Assembly (NCBI GenBank): GCA_022792035.1
Contig: JAAWAE010000036.1
Location: 1 to 64,000 of the forward strand
Direction of reading: 5' to 3'
Origin: Ruminiclostridium sp.
GTDB lineage: Bacteria > Bacillota > Clostridia > Oscillospirales > Oscillospiraceae
DNA: 64,000 nt
Part shown: piece after piece, positions 43,358 to 51,473 of the stretch
Layout of the letters: every line of letters starts with the position of its first letter
Position numbering within the stretch: the first letter of the stretch is position 1
Notes under the pieces: model-generated
Told to the model about the DNA's origin: nothing
Seen by the model: the letters and a program-made list of their open reading frames with translations, nothing else
Databases searched by the model: none
Program-made: the position numbers and the translations under genes

Positions 43358-43386
43358 CTTGGTAAAGTATATCAAACTTTACCAAG
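43358..43386. promoter_or_regulatory. Perfect palindrome, candidate operator of the lipoprotein gene
   Basis: CTTGGTAAAGT and ACTTTACCAAG form 11-bp arms separated by 7 nt and cover the -10 box and spacer of the promoter at 43366-43394, the position for a repressor. It does not match the TTAG-type boxes at the feo genes. Confidence 0.6.
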
Positions 43387-43394
43387 GATTGCAA
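43366..43394 (-). promoter_or_regulatory. SigA promoter of the coiled-coil lipoprotein gene
   Basis: On the minus strand TTGCAA and TATACT are spaced by 17 nt. Confidence 0.72.
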
Positions 43395-43439
43395 CCGAAA
43401 CAGCGGACCCCTACAGGCCCGCTGCTGGCTGGAAGTCGC

Positions 43440-43808
43440 TCACTCAAAGCCCGCGTGTTTTTTCAGCGCCGCAAAGGACTTGTCGCTGATCACGTGCTCC
43501 ATCTTGCAGGCGTCTTCTGTGGCGGTGGTCTCATCCACCCCCAGGTCCATGAGGAATTTGGAGAGGATGGTGTGCTTTTCATAGATCTTCTCTGCCACGG
43601 TCCGGCCGGACTGCGTCAGGGTGAGATGCCCGTCCCGGCCATCCATGAGTACATATCCCCCGGATTTCAGCAGTCCGATGGCGCGGCTGACGCTGGGTTT
43701 GGAAAACCCCATGTATTCGCTCACATCAATGGAGCGGACAGGTTTCCCACCCTTGGACAGGATCAGGATCGTCTCCAGATACATCTCCCCGGATTCCTGC
43801 AATGTCAT
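43440..43808 (-). CDS. DtxR/MntR-family metal-dependent regulator
   Basis: The 122-residue protein has the DtxR/MntR N-terminal winged helix (SGEMYLETILILSKGGKPVR, VSEYMGFSKPSVSRAIGLL) and the dimerisation/metal domain with EKHTILSKFL and EDACKMEHVIS that supplies His/Glu/Cys ligands. It lacks the third SH3-like domain, as in MntR. It faces feoA-feoA-feoB across a 314-bp region containing DtxR-like boxes, so it is most likely the iron- or manganese-responsive repressor of those genes. Metal preference cannot be read reliably. Confidence 0.88.
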   Translation of the reverse strand: MTLQESGEMYLETILILSKGGKPVRSIDVSEYMGFSKPSVSRAIGLLKSGGYVLMDGRDGHLTLTQSGRTVAEKIYEKHTILSKFLMDLGVDETTATEDACKMEHVISDKSFAALKKHAGFE

Positions 43809-43844
43809 CGTCCCGCCCCCTTTTTACATAATATAGGATATGTT

Positions 43845-43873
43845 AAGATACCATAAATCCCGTACATTTTCAA
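43845..43873 (-). promoter_or_regulatory. Promoter of the DtxR/MntR-family regulator
   Basis: On the minus strand TTGAAA and TATCTT are spaced by 17 nt. An imperfect dyad ACATA-N8-TATGT lies at the expected transcription start (43826-43843), possibly autoregulatory. Confidence 0.55.
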
Positions 43874-43984
43874 GTCCATCCATCCCGTTTATAGCAAAAC
43901 ACCCACTTCTTCCCTTGAGTATCAGGGTTCTATTATGCAAAATGACAAAATCCATTGCTCCCTTTGAAAAAAGAGAGTTAGCCG

Positions 43985-44013
43985 TTGACAACCGACACAA
44001 GAGGCGGTACAAT
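43985..44013 (+). promoter_or_regulatory. SigA promoter of the feoA genes
   Basis: TTGACA and TACAAT are spaced by 17 nt; the start site would fall at the edge of the dyad at 44020-44039. Confidence 0.8.
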
Positions 44014-44019
44014 GTCCCT

Positions 44020-44039
44020 AGATTAGCAAGGGCTAATCT
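44020..44039 (+). promoter_or_regulatory. Candidate iron/metal-regulator box in front of feoA
   Basis: AGATTAGC and GCTAATCT form a perfect 8-bp dyad with a 4-nt centre, containing TTAG-N6-CTAA. It overlaps the predicted start of transcription, suiting repression by the neighbouring DtxR/MntR-type protein. Confidence 0.6.
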
Positions 44040-44122
44040 CCACTGATGTCGGAAGAATCTTTTGCTTTTTCAACCGAGATAGAACAACGAAAAATGCTGC
44101 GGCGGAATTGGAGGAGGAGAAC

Positions 44123-44335
44123 ATGATGCCATTGACCTTAGCCGACCCCGGTGAAGAAAACATCATCCTCAGAGTAGGCGGAAAGCCCGAGGTGAAAAAA
44201 CACCTGGAGAACCTTGGATTTGTGGTCGGCGGCTGCGTGCGCGTGGTCTCCACAACTGGCGGGAACCTCATCGTCAACGTAAAAGAGGCCCGCATTGCCA
44301 TCAGCCAGGAGATGGCCCAAAAGATCATGGTTTAA
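44123..44335 (+). CDS. feoA: FeoA-family ferrous iron transport protein (first copy)
   Basis: The protein (70 aa) is a small SH3-like FeoA domain: PLTLADPGEENIILRVGG, HLENLGFVVGGCVRVVSTTG and NLIVNVKEARIAIS. FeoA proteins associate with FeoB on the cytoplasmic side. The first of two adjacent ATGs following GGAGGAGGAG was chosen. The second FeoA gene follows after 12 nt. Two FeoA genes before FeoB are common in Clostridia. Confidence 0.88.
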   Translation: MMPLTLADPGEENIILRVGGKPEVKKHLENLGFVVGGCVRVVSTTGGNLIVNVKEARIAISQEMAQKIMV

Positions 44336-44347
44336 GGAGGAGCAGGT

Positions 44348-44569
44348 ATGAACACACTCAAGGAAGTCCCCGTGGGCCAGAGTGCCCATGTTATCAAGCT
44401 CCATGGCGAGGGCGCCATTAAGCGCCGGATTATGGACATGGGCATCACCAAAGGGGTGGAAGTGTATGTGCGAAAGGTTGCGCCCCTAGGGGACCCGATA
44501 GAAATCACTGTCCGAGGTTACGAGCTTTCCCTGCGCAAGGCTGATGCAGAGATGGTCGAAGTCCAATGA
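44348..44569 (+). CDS. feoA: FeoA-family ferrous iron transport protein (second copy)
   Basis: The 73-residue protein has the FeoA SH3-like pattern LKEVPVGQSAHVIKLHGEG, RRIMDMGITKGVEVYVRKVA, PLGDPIEITVRGYELSLRK. It is closer to the classical FeoA than the first copy. AAGGAGGAG precedes its ATG. A terminator follows, so feoB is transcribed at least partly on its own. Confidence 0.93.
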   Translation: MNTLKEVPVGQSAHVIKLHGEGAIKRRIMDMGITKGVEVYVRKVAPLGDPIEITVRGYELSLRKADAEMVEVQ

Positions 44570-44602
44570 GACCGCATCTCCATGCGTTCAGAGTACAGAA
44601 CG

Positions 44603-44628
44603 AAAACGGGAGCCACTCCCGTTTTTTT
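44603..44628 (+). terminator. Terminator between feoA and feoB
   Basis: AACGGGAG and CTCCCGTT form an 8-bp stem with a three-base loop followed by seven T residues. It may attenuate transcription into feoB. Confidence 0.75.
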
Positions 44629-44634
44629 ACCCCT

Positions 44635-44653
44635 TTCAGTTAGTCTAACCTAA
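44635..44653 (+). promoter_or_regulatory. DtxR/IdeR-like box in front of feoB
   Basis: On the minus strand TTAGGTTAGACTAACTGAA matches the DtxR consensus TTAGGTTAGSCTAACCTAA at 16 of 19 positions. It lies between the feoA terminator and the feoB ribosome binding site. A clear feoB promoter is not visible around it. Confidence 0.6.
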
Positions 44654-44693
44654 CCGAAGTCCCAAAGATTTTTTAGAGAAAAGGAGTGCAGCA

Positions 44694-47105
44694 ATGGAGC
44701 AGCAAATCAAAATTGCCCTGGCGGGTAATCCCAACTGCGGCAAGACCACCCTCTTCAACGCGCTCACCGGTTCCAACCAGTTCGTGGGCAACTGGCCTGG
44801 TGTTACGGTAGAGAAAAAAGAAGGGCAGCTGAAGGGTCACAAGAACGTGGTCATCATGGACCTTCCCGGTATCTACTCCCTCTCCCCCTACACCCTGGAG
44901 GAAGTCGTAGCCCGGAACTACCTCATTGAGGAACGCCCCGATGCCGTCCTAAATATCGTGGATGGCACCAACCTGGAGCGCAACCTCTATCTGACCACCC
45001 AACTTACCGAGCTGGGCATCCCTGTAGTCATCGCCGTAAACATGATGGATCTGGTAGAAAAGAATGGTGACACCATCAATATCCCAGAACTCTCTCGAGC
45101 GCTAGGGTGCCAGGTTATGGAAATCTCCGCCCTGAAAAGCAGCGGCGTTATGGAAGCCGCCGAAGCGGCTGTCCGGGCCGCCCACTCCACCAAGACCGTT
45201 CCCATGCACACTTTCTCCGGTCCGGTAGAGCATGCTTTGGCCCATATCGAAGAAGCCGCTCTGCACGATATGCCCGCTGAACAGCAGCGGTGGTATGCCA
45301 TCAAAATCTTCGAGCGGGATGAAAAAGTTCTGGAGAAGATTCAGCTGGATCCCACCCTCCTCTCCCACATCGAGGAAGATATTGCCGCCACAGAAACCGA
45401 ATTGGACGATGATGCCGAGAGCATCATCACCAATGAACGCTATATTTATATCGGCTCTATCTTAAAGGGTACTTATAAGAAAAAAGCCGTCGGGCAGCTG
45501 ACCACCTCCGACAAAATTGACCGCATTGTCACTCACCGCATCTTGGCCCTGCCGATCTTCGCAGCCATCATGGTCTTGGTGTACTTTATTGCTGTGTCCA
45601 CTGTGGGCGCCTGGGCAACAGACTGGACCAATGACTGCCTCTTCGGTGACGGCTTCCATCTCTTCGGCAACGGCAGCGAGGAGTATACCGAAGCCATCAA
45701 CGAGTACGCTGCGGAAAACCTCTGGACCAGCAGCTATATCTCCACCCTAGAGGACGCCGCTCAGGCCGGAGTCATTGGCGCGGACGAAATTCTCGGCGCC
45801 ATAGAAGAAGGCGACTTCGCCGCCTTTGACGAAGCCTACAGCCTCTATACAGACGCCCTGGCAGAAGAAGGGTATGACATCTCCCAGGACTACGACATCG
45901 TCATGGAAGGCGCCCCGGACACTTCCACATTCGGCACCTGGGTCCCCGGCCTTCCCGTCCTCATTGAGAACGGCCTGGACGCTGTCGGCTGCGCGGACGG
46001 CTTGAAGAGTCTGATCTTGGACGGCATCGTAGCCGGTGTTGGTGCGGTGTTGGGCTTTGTGCCTCAGATGCTGGTTCTCTTCATCATGCTGGCCTTCCTG
46101 GAAGCCTGCGGCTATATGGCTCGGGTAGCCTTCGTCATGGACCGAATCTTCCGCCGATTCGGCCTCTCCGGCAAGTCTTTCATCCCCATGCTCATTGGGA
46201 CTGGCTGCGGCGTCCCCGGCGTCATGGCCTCCCGTACCATTGAAAATGAGCGGGACCGGCGTATGACCATCATGACCACCACCTTTATCCCCTGCGGAGC
46301 TAAAATGCCCATCATTGCCCTCATCGCCGCGGCCCTCTTCGGCGGGGCCTGGTGGGTAGCACCCAGCGCCTATTTCCTAGGTGTTGCCGCCATCGTCTGC
46401 TCCGGTATTATGCTGAAGAAGACCAAAATGTTCTCTGGAGAACCCGCTCCCTTTGTCATGGAACTGCCCGCTTATCATTGGCCCACCACCGGCAATGTCC
46501 TGCGCTCCATGTGGGAACGCGGCTGGTCCTTCATCAAAAAGGCCGGCACTATCATCCTCCTGGCCTCCATCGTCATCTGGGCCGGCTCCCACTTCGGTGT
46601 GGTGGATGGCGCCTTCCTCTTCGATCAGGAAATGGAGTTGGAGAACAGCATTCTGGGAATCATTGGCGGCGCGATCTGCTTCCTCTTCTCCCCGCTGGGT
46701 TTTGGCAGCATCAAGGCCACTGTAGCTACCATCATGGGTTTGGTGGCTAAGGAAGAAGTTGTGGGTGTCTTTGGCGTGCTGGACTTTGAGGGACTCACTC
46801 CCTTGGCCGGTTACTCTTTCCTTGCCTTCAACCTCCTCTGCGCCCCCTGCTTCGCCGCCATCGGAGCCATCCGGCGGGAAATGAATTCCGCCAAGTGGAC
46901 CTGGTTCGCCATCGGCTATCAGTGTGCCCTTGCCTATATTGTTTCCCTCATCATTTATCAGCTGGGGAGTTTGGTCTCTGGCAGCGGTCATATTGTTGGG
47001 ACCATCGCCGCCGTTCTGTGCGTTGTGTTCCTCCTCTATATGCTCTTTCGGCCAGTAAAAGTAAAAGAGACCAAGCGCCTGGAGGGCAGCATGGCTGGCC
47101 GCTGA
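44694..47105 (+). CDS. feoB: Ferrous iron transporter FeoB
   Basis: The 803-residue protein starts with the G domain (G1 GNPNCGKTTLFNALTG at 10-25, GNWPGVTVEKKEG, G3 DLPGIYSLSPY, G4 NMMD, SALKSSGV), then the membrane part with Gate motifs (CGYMARVAFVMDRIFRRFGL, IPMLIGTGCGVPG, ERDRRMTIMTTTFIPCGAKM). Between the first two membrane helices lies an acidic extracytoplasmic insertion of about 130 residues (roughly 315-445), which explains the length above the usual 650-750. It imports Fe(II). The tiny Cys-rich membrane protein follows. Confidence 0.96.
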   Translation: MEQQIKIALAGNPNCGKTTLFNALTGSNQFVGNWPGVTVEKKEGQLKGHKNVVIMDLPGIYSLSPYTLEEVVARNYLIEERPDAVLNIVDGTNLERNLYLTTQLTELGIPVVIAVNMMDLVEKNGDTINIPELSRALGCQVMEISALKSSGVMEAAEAAVRAAHSTKTVPMHTFSGPVEHALAHIEEAALHDMPAEQQRWYAIKIFERDEKVLEKIQLDPTLLSHIEEDIAATETELDDDAESIITNERYIYIGSILKGTYKKKAVGQLTTSDKIDRIVTHRILALPIFAAIMVLVYFIAVSTVGAWATDWTNDCLFGDGFHLFGNGSEEYTEAINEYAAENLWTSSYISTLEDAAQAGVIGADEILGAIEEGDFAAFDEAYSLYTDALAEEGYDISQDYDIVMEGAPDTSTFGTWVPGLPVLIENGLDAVGCADGLKSLILDGIVAGVGAVLGFVPQMLVLFIMLAFLEACGYMARVAFVMDRIFRRFGLSGKSFIPMLIGTGCGVPGVMASRTIENERDRRMTIMTTTFIPCGAKMPIIALIAAALFGGAWWVAPSAYFLGVAAIVCSGIMLKKTKMFSGEPAPFVMELPAYHWPTTGNVLRSMWERGWSFIKKAGTIILLASIVIWAGSHFGVVDGAFLFDQEMELENSILGIIGGAICFLFSPLGFGSIKATVATIMGLVAKEEVVGVFGVLDFEGLTPLAGYSFLAFNLLCAPCFAAIGAIRREMNSAKWTWFAIGYQCALAYIVSLIIYQLGSLVSGSGHIVGTIAAVLCVVFLLYMLFRPVKVKETKRLEGSMAGR

Positions 47106-47136
47106 TCTCTTGAACGCATCCTATTAGGAGGTTTTT

Positions 47137-47301
47137 ATGTTTCACTTTCTCAGTACCCACGCAGGGACCCTTTTTACAGCCATCGTGCTCATAGTGGTAG
47201 TCGCCGCTGTGGTGGTCCATCTGGTCCGCACCAAGAAGCGGGGCGGCTGCTCCTGCAGCTGCGGCTGCGGACAGTGCCACGGGGATTGCCATTCCCGCTG
47301 A
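47137..47301 (+). CDS. FeoB-associated Cys-rich membrane protein
   Basis: The 54-residue frame starts behind TTAGGAGG 32 nt after feoB. It has one membrane helix (about 13-30, AIVLIVVVAAVVVHLV), a basic patch RTKKRGG, and a cysteine-rich tail CSCSCGCGQCHGDC with six cysteines. This matches FeoB-associated Cys-rich membrane proteins found next to feoB in Firmicutes, possibly handling iron at the transporter exit. A strong terminator follows. Confidence 0.85.
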   Translation: MFHFLSTHAGTLFTAIVLIVVVAAVVVHLVRTKKRGGCSCSCGCGQCHGDCHSR

Positions 47302-47327
47302 ATTCGAAAATGATCCCGTCAACGACA

Positions 47328-47372
47328 GAAACCAAGGGCCTGCCAAACCGGCAGGCCCTTGGTTTCTCTTCC
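47328..47372. terminator. Bidirectional terminator
   Basis: GAAACCAAGGGCCTGCC and its complement form a 17-bp stem with a five-base loop between the feo genes and the converging FapA-like gene. Confidence 0.88.
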
Positions 47373-47403
47373 AATCCTTTCATTCTCCAACGACAGAGGC
47401 GAA

Positions 47404-49134
47404 TCACATCACCACGATCTCCCCGTGGATCATCTTGGCGATACATTGACGGGAATCGTGCCGCAGGCGGACCATCTCCTCCCCGAAGCGGATCTCCGTT
47501 CCCGCATACGCGATGCCGCACTCCATCCGGGCGCTGTCCTTTTCTCCCGGCGGGACCTTCGTGTTGCTCATCTCCGCTTCCAGCTGCTTGCGCTTGAGTT
47601 CCGCCACAGAGAGCTTCATCCGGGTCTTGCTCAGCAAACTCTCCCGCACAGGACTATCCAGCTGATTCTCCAGCTTCTCCAGCTCCTGTTCCAGCTCTTC
47701 GATCTCCTGGGTGGTCATATCCCGCTCAAAGCTGGTGCAGGGCAGGCCGCCCATGGAAACCATGGTCTTGCACTCCGACATAGAGCCCACCACTCTGGCG
47801 TTGATCGCCTTGGCGGCCCAGGTGCTGCCGCCGATGATGCTGCCCCGGCCGGAGCGCACCACGATCTCCCCATCACAGTAGACACTGCCGTTGACGATGC
47901 AGTCCGTCTGAAGGTTCTCCTTGACGTATATCGTGGCGTTTTCTATGTACTTGGTGAAAATACACTTTTGAGACCGGACAACGGTGCTCCCGTCCCCCAA
48001 AATCCCCTTGACCACCACCAAGTCGCCGCCAGCCTCCACGATGCTGCCAGCCTCGATCACGCCGCCCACATGGATGTTTCCCATGGCCCGGACTTCAAAG
48101 CCGCTGAGTACGTCGCCTTGGATGTTCACGTCACCCAGGAAGTTGATATCTCCCGTGGAGTAGTCCACGTTGCCTTGAATATCCAGCACCGGCTTCACCT
48201 GGAAGCTCCGGCCATTGAACTCCACGTGGCCGTCAATCGACGCCACCAATGTGATGCCGTCCTCACTGATCTCCGTGTTCCGGCCTTGGGGCAGTGACAC
48301 GGCCTTGCCGCTCTTGGCCGGGATCTCCTGGTCCAGCACAGTCCGGCCCGGCTCACCCTCGGTGGGCAGGATCAGACGGCAGATCTCCTGCCCCTCTTTC
48401 ACATTGCGGATCATGTTCAGGGCGGTGTAGTCCACCTGATCGTATTCGTCAATCTCCAGGATCCGCTCGATGACCCGGGGGAAATAGTCCACGATGTTCC
48501 CGTTCTTCCCATCAAAGGCCGGCTTTCCCCGGGCAATGAGATAGAGGGTGAAATACCGCCGGTCCTCCCGGTGCAGGTGGTCCGCCAAACGGGTGTCCAC
48601 CCCATAGAGAATGCCCTGCTCCTTCATGGTCCAATAGAGCATTTCCCGAGAGATCTCCTTCCCTCCTCCCGTGGGCGGGAAGATGATCACCCAAGCGTAA
48701 AGTTTGTCAGCGGACAGGAAGTAAAGCGGCAGCGCGTCCAGCACCGGCGGCTTCTCCTCCTCCTCTTCCTCTCCCTTCTTGCGTCGTCTGCCTTCGTTGC
48801 CTCTTGCTTCCTTCCAGCGCGCGGTACAGGCGCTGTTGAGGACGCTGCGCAGTCTGTTGCGCTCCTTCTTCACCATATCCAGAGGAAGTTCCTCTTCCTC
48901 ATCCAGACAGATCCTCGGTTTGGGCAGCATCCCGGACTCCGTGCGCCGCCGTTCATAAAGGCGGTACATGGAATGGTCCCGGGGCAGCTCAAGCAGGGCT
49001 TCCTCTGCCATGTTGATCGGCACCTCCAAGGGTTCCTCCGCCCCGAGCTCCTGTTCTACATTGATTTCTTCCTCCTCCGGACGCTTCGCCCCAAAGGATT
49101 GCAGGAAGGACGTGAGTTTATCCTTGATCGACAT
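47404..49134 (-). CDS. FapA family protein (DUF342)
   Basis: The 576-residue protein has a Lys/Glu-rich low-complexity stretch near 110-125, the DUF342/FapA N-terminal domain (RARGKPAFDGKNG-type region near 200-215, VKEGQEICRLILPTEGEPGR), a right-handed beta-helix of short repeats (GNVDYSTGDINFLGDVNIQG, AGGDLVVVKGILGDGSTVV, SVYCDGEIVVRSGRGSIIGG) and a C-terminal coiled coil from about 475 (IEELEQELEKLENQL). FapA proteins are polymerising or scaffold-type proteins of unclear function. It is the last gene behind two hybrid kinases, 44 nt from the second. Confidence 0.85.
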   Translation of the reverse strand: MSIKDKLTSFLQSFGAKRPEEEEINVEQELGAEEPLEVPINMAEEALLELPRDHSMYRLYERRRTESGMLPKPRICLDEEEELPLDMVKKERNRLRSVLNSACTARWKEARGNEGRRRKKGEEEEEEKPPVLDALPLYFLSADKLYAWVIIFPPTGGGKEISREMLYWTMKEQGILYGVDTRLADHLHREDRRYFTLYLIARGKPAFDGKNGNIVDYFPRVIERILEIDEYDQVDYTALNMIRNVKEGQEICRLILPTEGEPGRTVLDQEIPAKSGKAVSLPQGRNTEISEDGITLVASIDGHVEFNGRSFQVKPVLDIQGNVDYSTGDINFLGDVNIQGDVLSGFEVRAMGNIHVGGVIEAGSIVEAGGDLVVVKGILGDGSTVVRSQKCIFTKYIENATIYVKENLQTDCIVNGSVYCDGEIVVRSGRGSIIGGSTWAAKAINARVVGSMSECKTMVSMGGLPCTSFERDMTTQEIEELEQELEKLENQLDSPVRESLLSKTRMKLSVAELKRKQLEAEMSNTKVPPGEKDSARMECGIAYAGTEIRFGEEMVRLRHDSRQCIAKMIHGEIVVM

Positions 49135-49178
49135 ACTCGATGCACCACCTTTTCATCATGCTCTCTTGCTTCCTCTTA

Positions 49179-50624
49179 TCATTCTATTCTATCCCGTACC
49201 GGACGGACCCTGCGCCGGGACAGCGTGTCCATGGCATCCAGCAATGCCGCAAGATCCATGGGTTTGGTCAAGTGCTCGTCGATCCCACAGGCCCGAGACC
49301 TGCGCCGGTCGCTCTCCATGGCGTTGGCCGAGAGCGCGATGATGGGGATGTCCGCCAGCACCGGGTCCGGCAGGCTCCGAATGGCCCGGGAAGCCTCCCA
49401 GCCATCCATCACCGGCATCTGGATATCCATGAGGACCAGGTCATAGGCTCCCAGAGGGGCAGAGAGGATCTTGTCCAGCGCCGCTTGGCCATGCTCCGCG
49501 GTCTCCACCAAAAACCCTTCCTGCTCCAGCAGCTCCGTCTCGATCTCCGCGTTGATCTCGTTATCCTCCACCAGGAGGATCTTCCGAAACGGCGTCCCTG
49601 CGTCGGGGAGGGTCTGGCTGGTGACCTCCTGGAGCCGGAGGCGGAGGGTGATGGTAAAGACCGTGCCCTCGTCTACCCGGCTGCGCACATCGATGCTGCC
49701 GTCCATCCTGTCTACGATACTCTTCACGATGGTCAACCCCAATCCAGCCCCGTGGATACCGCTGATGGTAGAGCTGCGCTCACGCTCAAAGGGTTCATAA
49801 ATCTGGGATAAAAATGACTCATCGATCCCTATGCCGGTGTCCGCGATCTTGATGCGGTAAACCCCATAGTCATTGGGCAATGTGTCCGTCTGGGCCACAC
49901 TGATGCAGACCTGCCCCCCAGAGCGGGTATAGGTCACGGCGTTGCTGGCCAAGCTGAACACCATCTGTTTCAATTTTTCCCGGTCAGCGTAAACACCGCT
50001 CTGCTTCACATCCGCGCAGTCCAGCACAAAATCCAGGGACTTCCCCCGGGCCTGGAGCTGCAGACCCGCATAAACTTCCCCTACCGTCTCACACAGATCA
50101 CAGGGGGTCTCCACAAGACCATTATCCCCGGACAGGGCCGAGACCTCCAGCAGCCGGGAAATCATGTCCAGCAGCTGCCGGCCGGCCTTCTCCGTCCGCT
50201 CCAGGTAGTTCAGCACAGTCTCCCGCTCCTCCAGCTTTCCCTTGGCCAGGGTGAGGAAGCCGAAGATGGCGTTGAGGGGGGTACGCATATCGTGGGAGAT
50301 ATGGGACAGGAAGGCGTCCTTGGCCTGGACCGCCAGATTCGCCTGTTCCAGGGCCTCCGCCAGCAGACGCTTCTGCTCCAGTTCCCGGCGCAGTTCCTCG
50401 TCCATGCGGCGGTATCCCATGATCACTTGAGAAAGCTGTCCCTGTTCCGACGCGCTGACGATGCGCATTTGCAAGTATTGGACCTCCTCTTCCTGGAGTA
50501 CTCGGAAGTTGACATAGAGTCCTGTATCCGCCTGGAGCGTTTGCTTGAGATGGTCCGGGTCCGTGGATTCCCGAAACAGCTCCCGGTCCTCTGGGTGGAC
50601 CCAAGTCTGCAAATAACGCGCCAA
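49179..50624 (-). pseudogene. Hybrid histidine kinase, C-terminal fragment (frameshifted)
   Basis: The 481-codon open frame carries the end of a PAS domain (YLQTWVHPEDRELF), a HisKA domain with intact H-box AFLSHISHDMRTPLNAIFGF, an ATP-binding domain (NQMVFSLASNAVTYTRSG-like N box, ADTGIGIDESFL, GAGLGLTIVKSIVD) and a receiver domain (LLVEDNEINAEIETELL, DLVLMDIQMPVMDGW, TKPMD). It belongs to the same gene as the fragment at 50423-51421: adding one base to the C6 run (plus strand, 50671-50676) joins the frames at a coherent PAS domain. As it stands the kinase part lacks its sensor part and a credible start. Confidence 0.8.
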
Positions 50625-51421
50625 GATTTCAGAGTAGGAACAGGCTTCCAGCTTGTCGTGAAACAGTGGTCCCCCCGCTCACTGAGCAGATAGGGCAAGA
50701 TCCGGTCCCGTTCCAGGTCCACATAGAAGATGGAGTCGTAGCTCCTCCCAAGACCGCGGATCACCTCCAGGCGGCGCAGATGCTCCCGGTCCATTCGATC
50801 CCGCTCCTGCTGGTACTTCTCCATCAGCGCCTGGAGCTGCTGCTCCCCTTTGCGCTTTTCATCCCGAAGGATCTCCCGCTCGGCAAGCTGCCGCTGGCGG
50901 CGTTCAGTACTCTCGCTCAAAAAGACATAGAAGAGCTCTCCCACCGCCTCGCTGCGGACGAAATGCCCGTAGTCCTCCAGCCAGCGCACGCTCCCATCCC
51001 GGCGGATGATCCGGTATTCCACATAGTCCAGGTCATGGGGACTGCTGACGATCTGGGCCCGGATGCTCTCTTCCACCGCCTCCACGTCCTCAGGGTGGAC
51101 CATCCCATGAAACGAATTGCCCGTCAAGGTCCGAAACTGCGCCATGTCCTCACAGAGGAACATCCGCTGCACAGCACGGTTGGCGTACACGATCTCTTCC
51201 TTTCCATAGGCATAGTAGATCAAAAAGCCGCCGGGCATCTCGTCCATGAACTGCATCACCTCGTAGGCGGACTGGAAAGCAGGGGGAAGGGACAGCCCCT
51301 CCAGGGCCTCCGCCATCCCCTGCTCCAGTACCCGGTCCGGGTCTAGCTGGTGGTCTTGGAGAAAGTGCAGAAAATCTACGATATTTTGAATCAGCTCATC
51401 CCTTCGCCCTCGTTCTATCAT
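50423..51421 (-). pseudogene. Hybrid histidine kinase, N-terminal sensor fragment (frameshifted)
   Basis: This 332-codon frame has a PAS domain (about 60-175: FLIYYAYGKEEIVYANRAVQ, HPEDVEAVEESI, YRIIRRDGSVRWLEDYG), a helical linker (about 185-225) and the start of a second PAS domain (SIFYVDLERDRILPYLLSER), after which the true frame is lost and about 75 unrelated residues follow. The correct continuation is in the neighbouring frame. It has a good ribosome binding site (GAGGAGAAGC) and follows the other hybrid kinase by 52 nt. If unshifted the full protein would be about 745 aa. Confidence 0.8.
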
Positions 51422-51473
51422 GCTTCTCCTCTTTCCGGCCTTTACGGGCCATTACGCCTGGCGCGCGCTTCTC

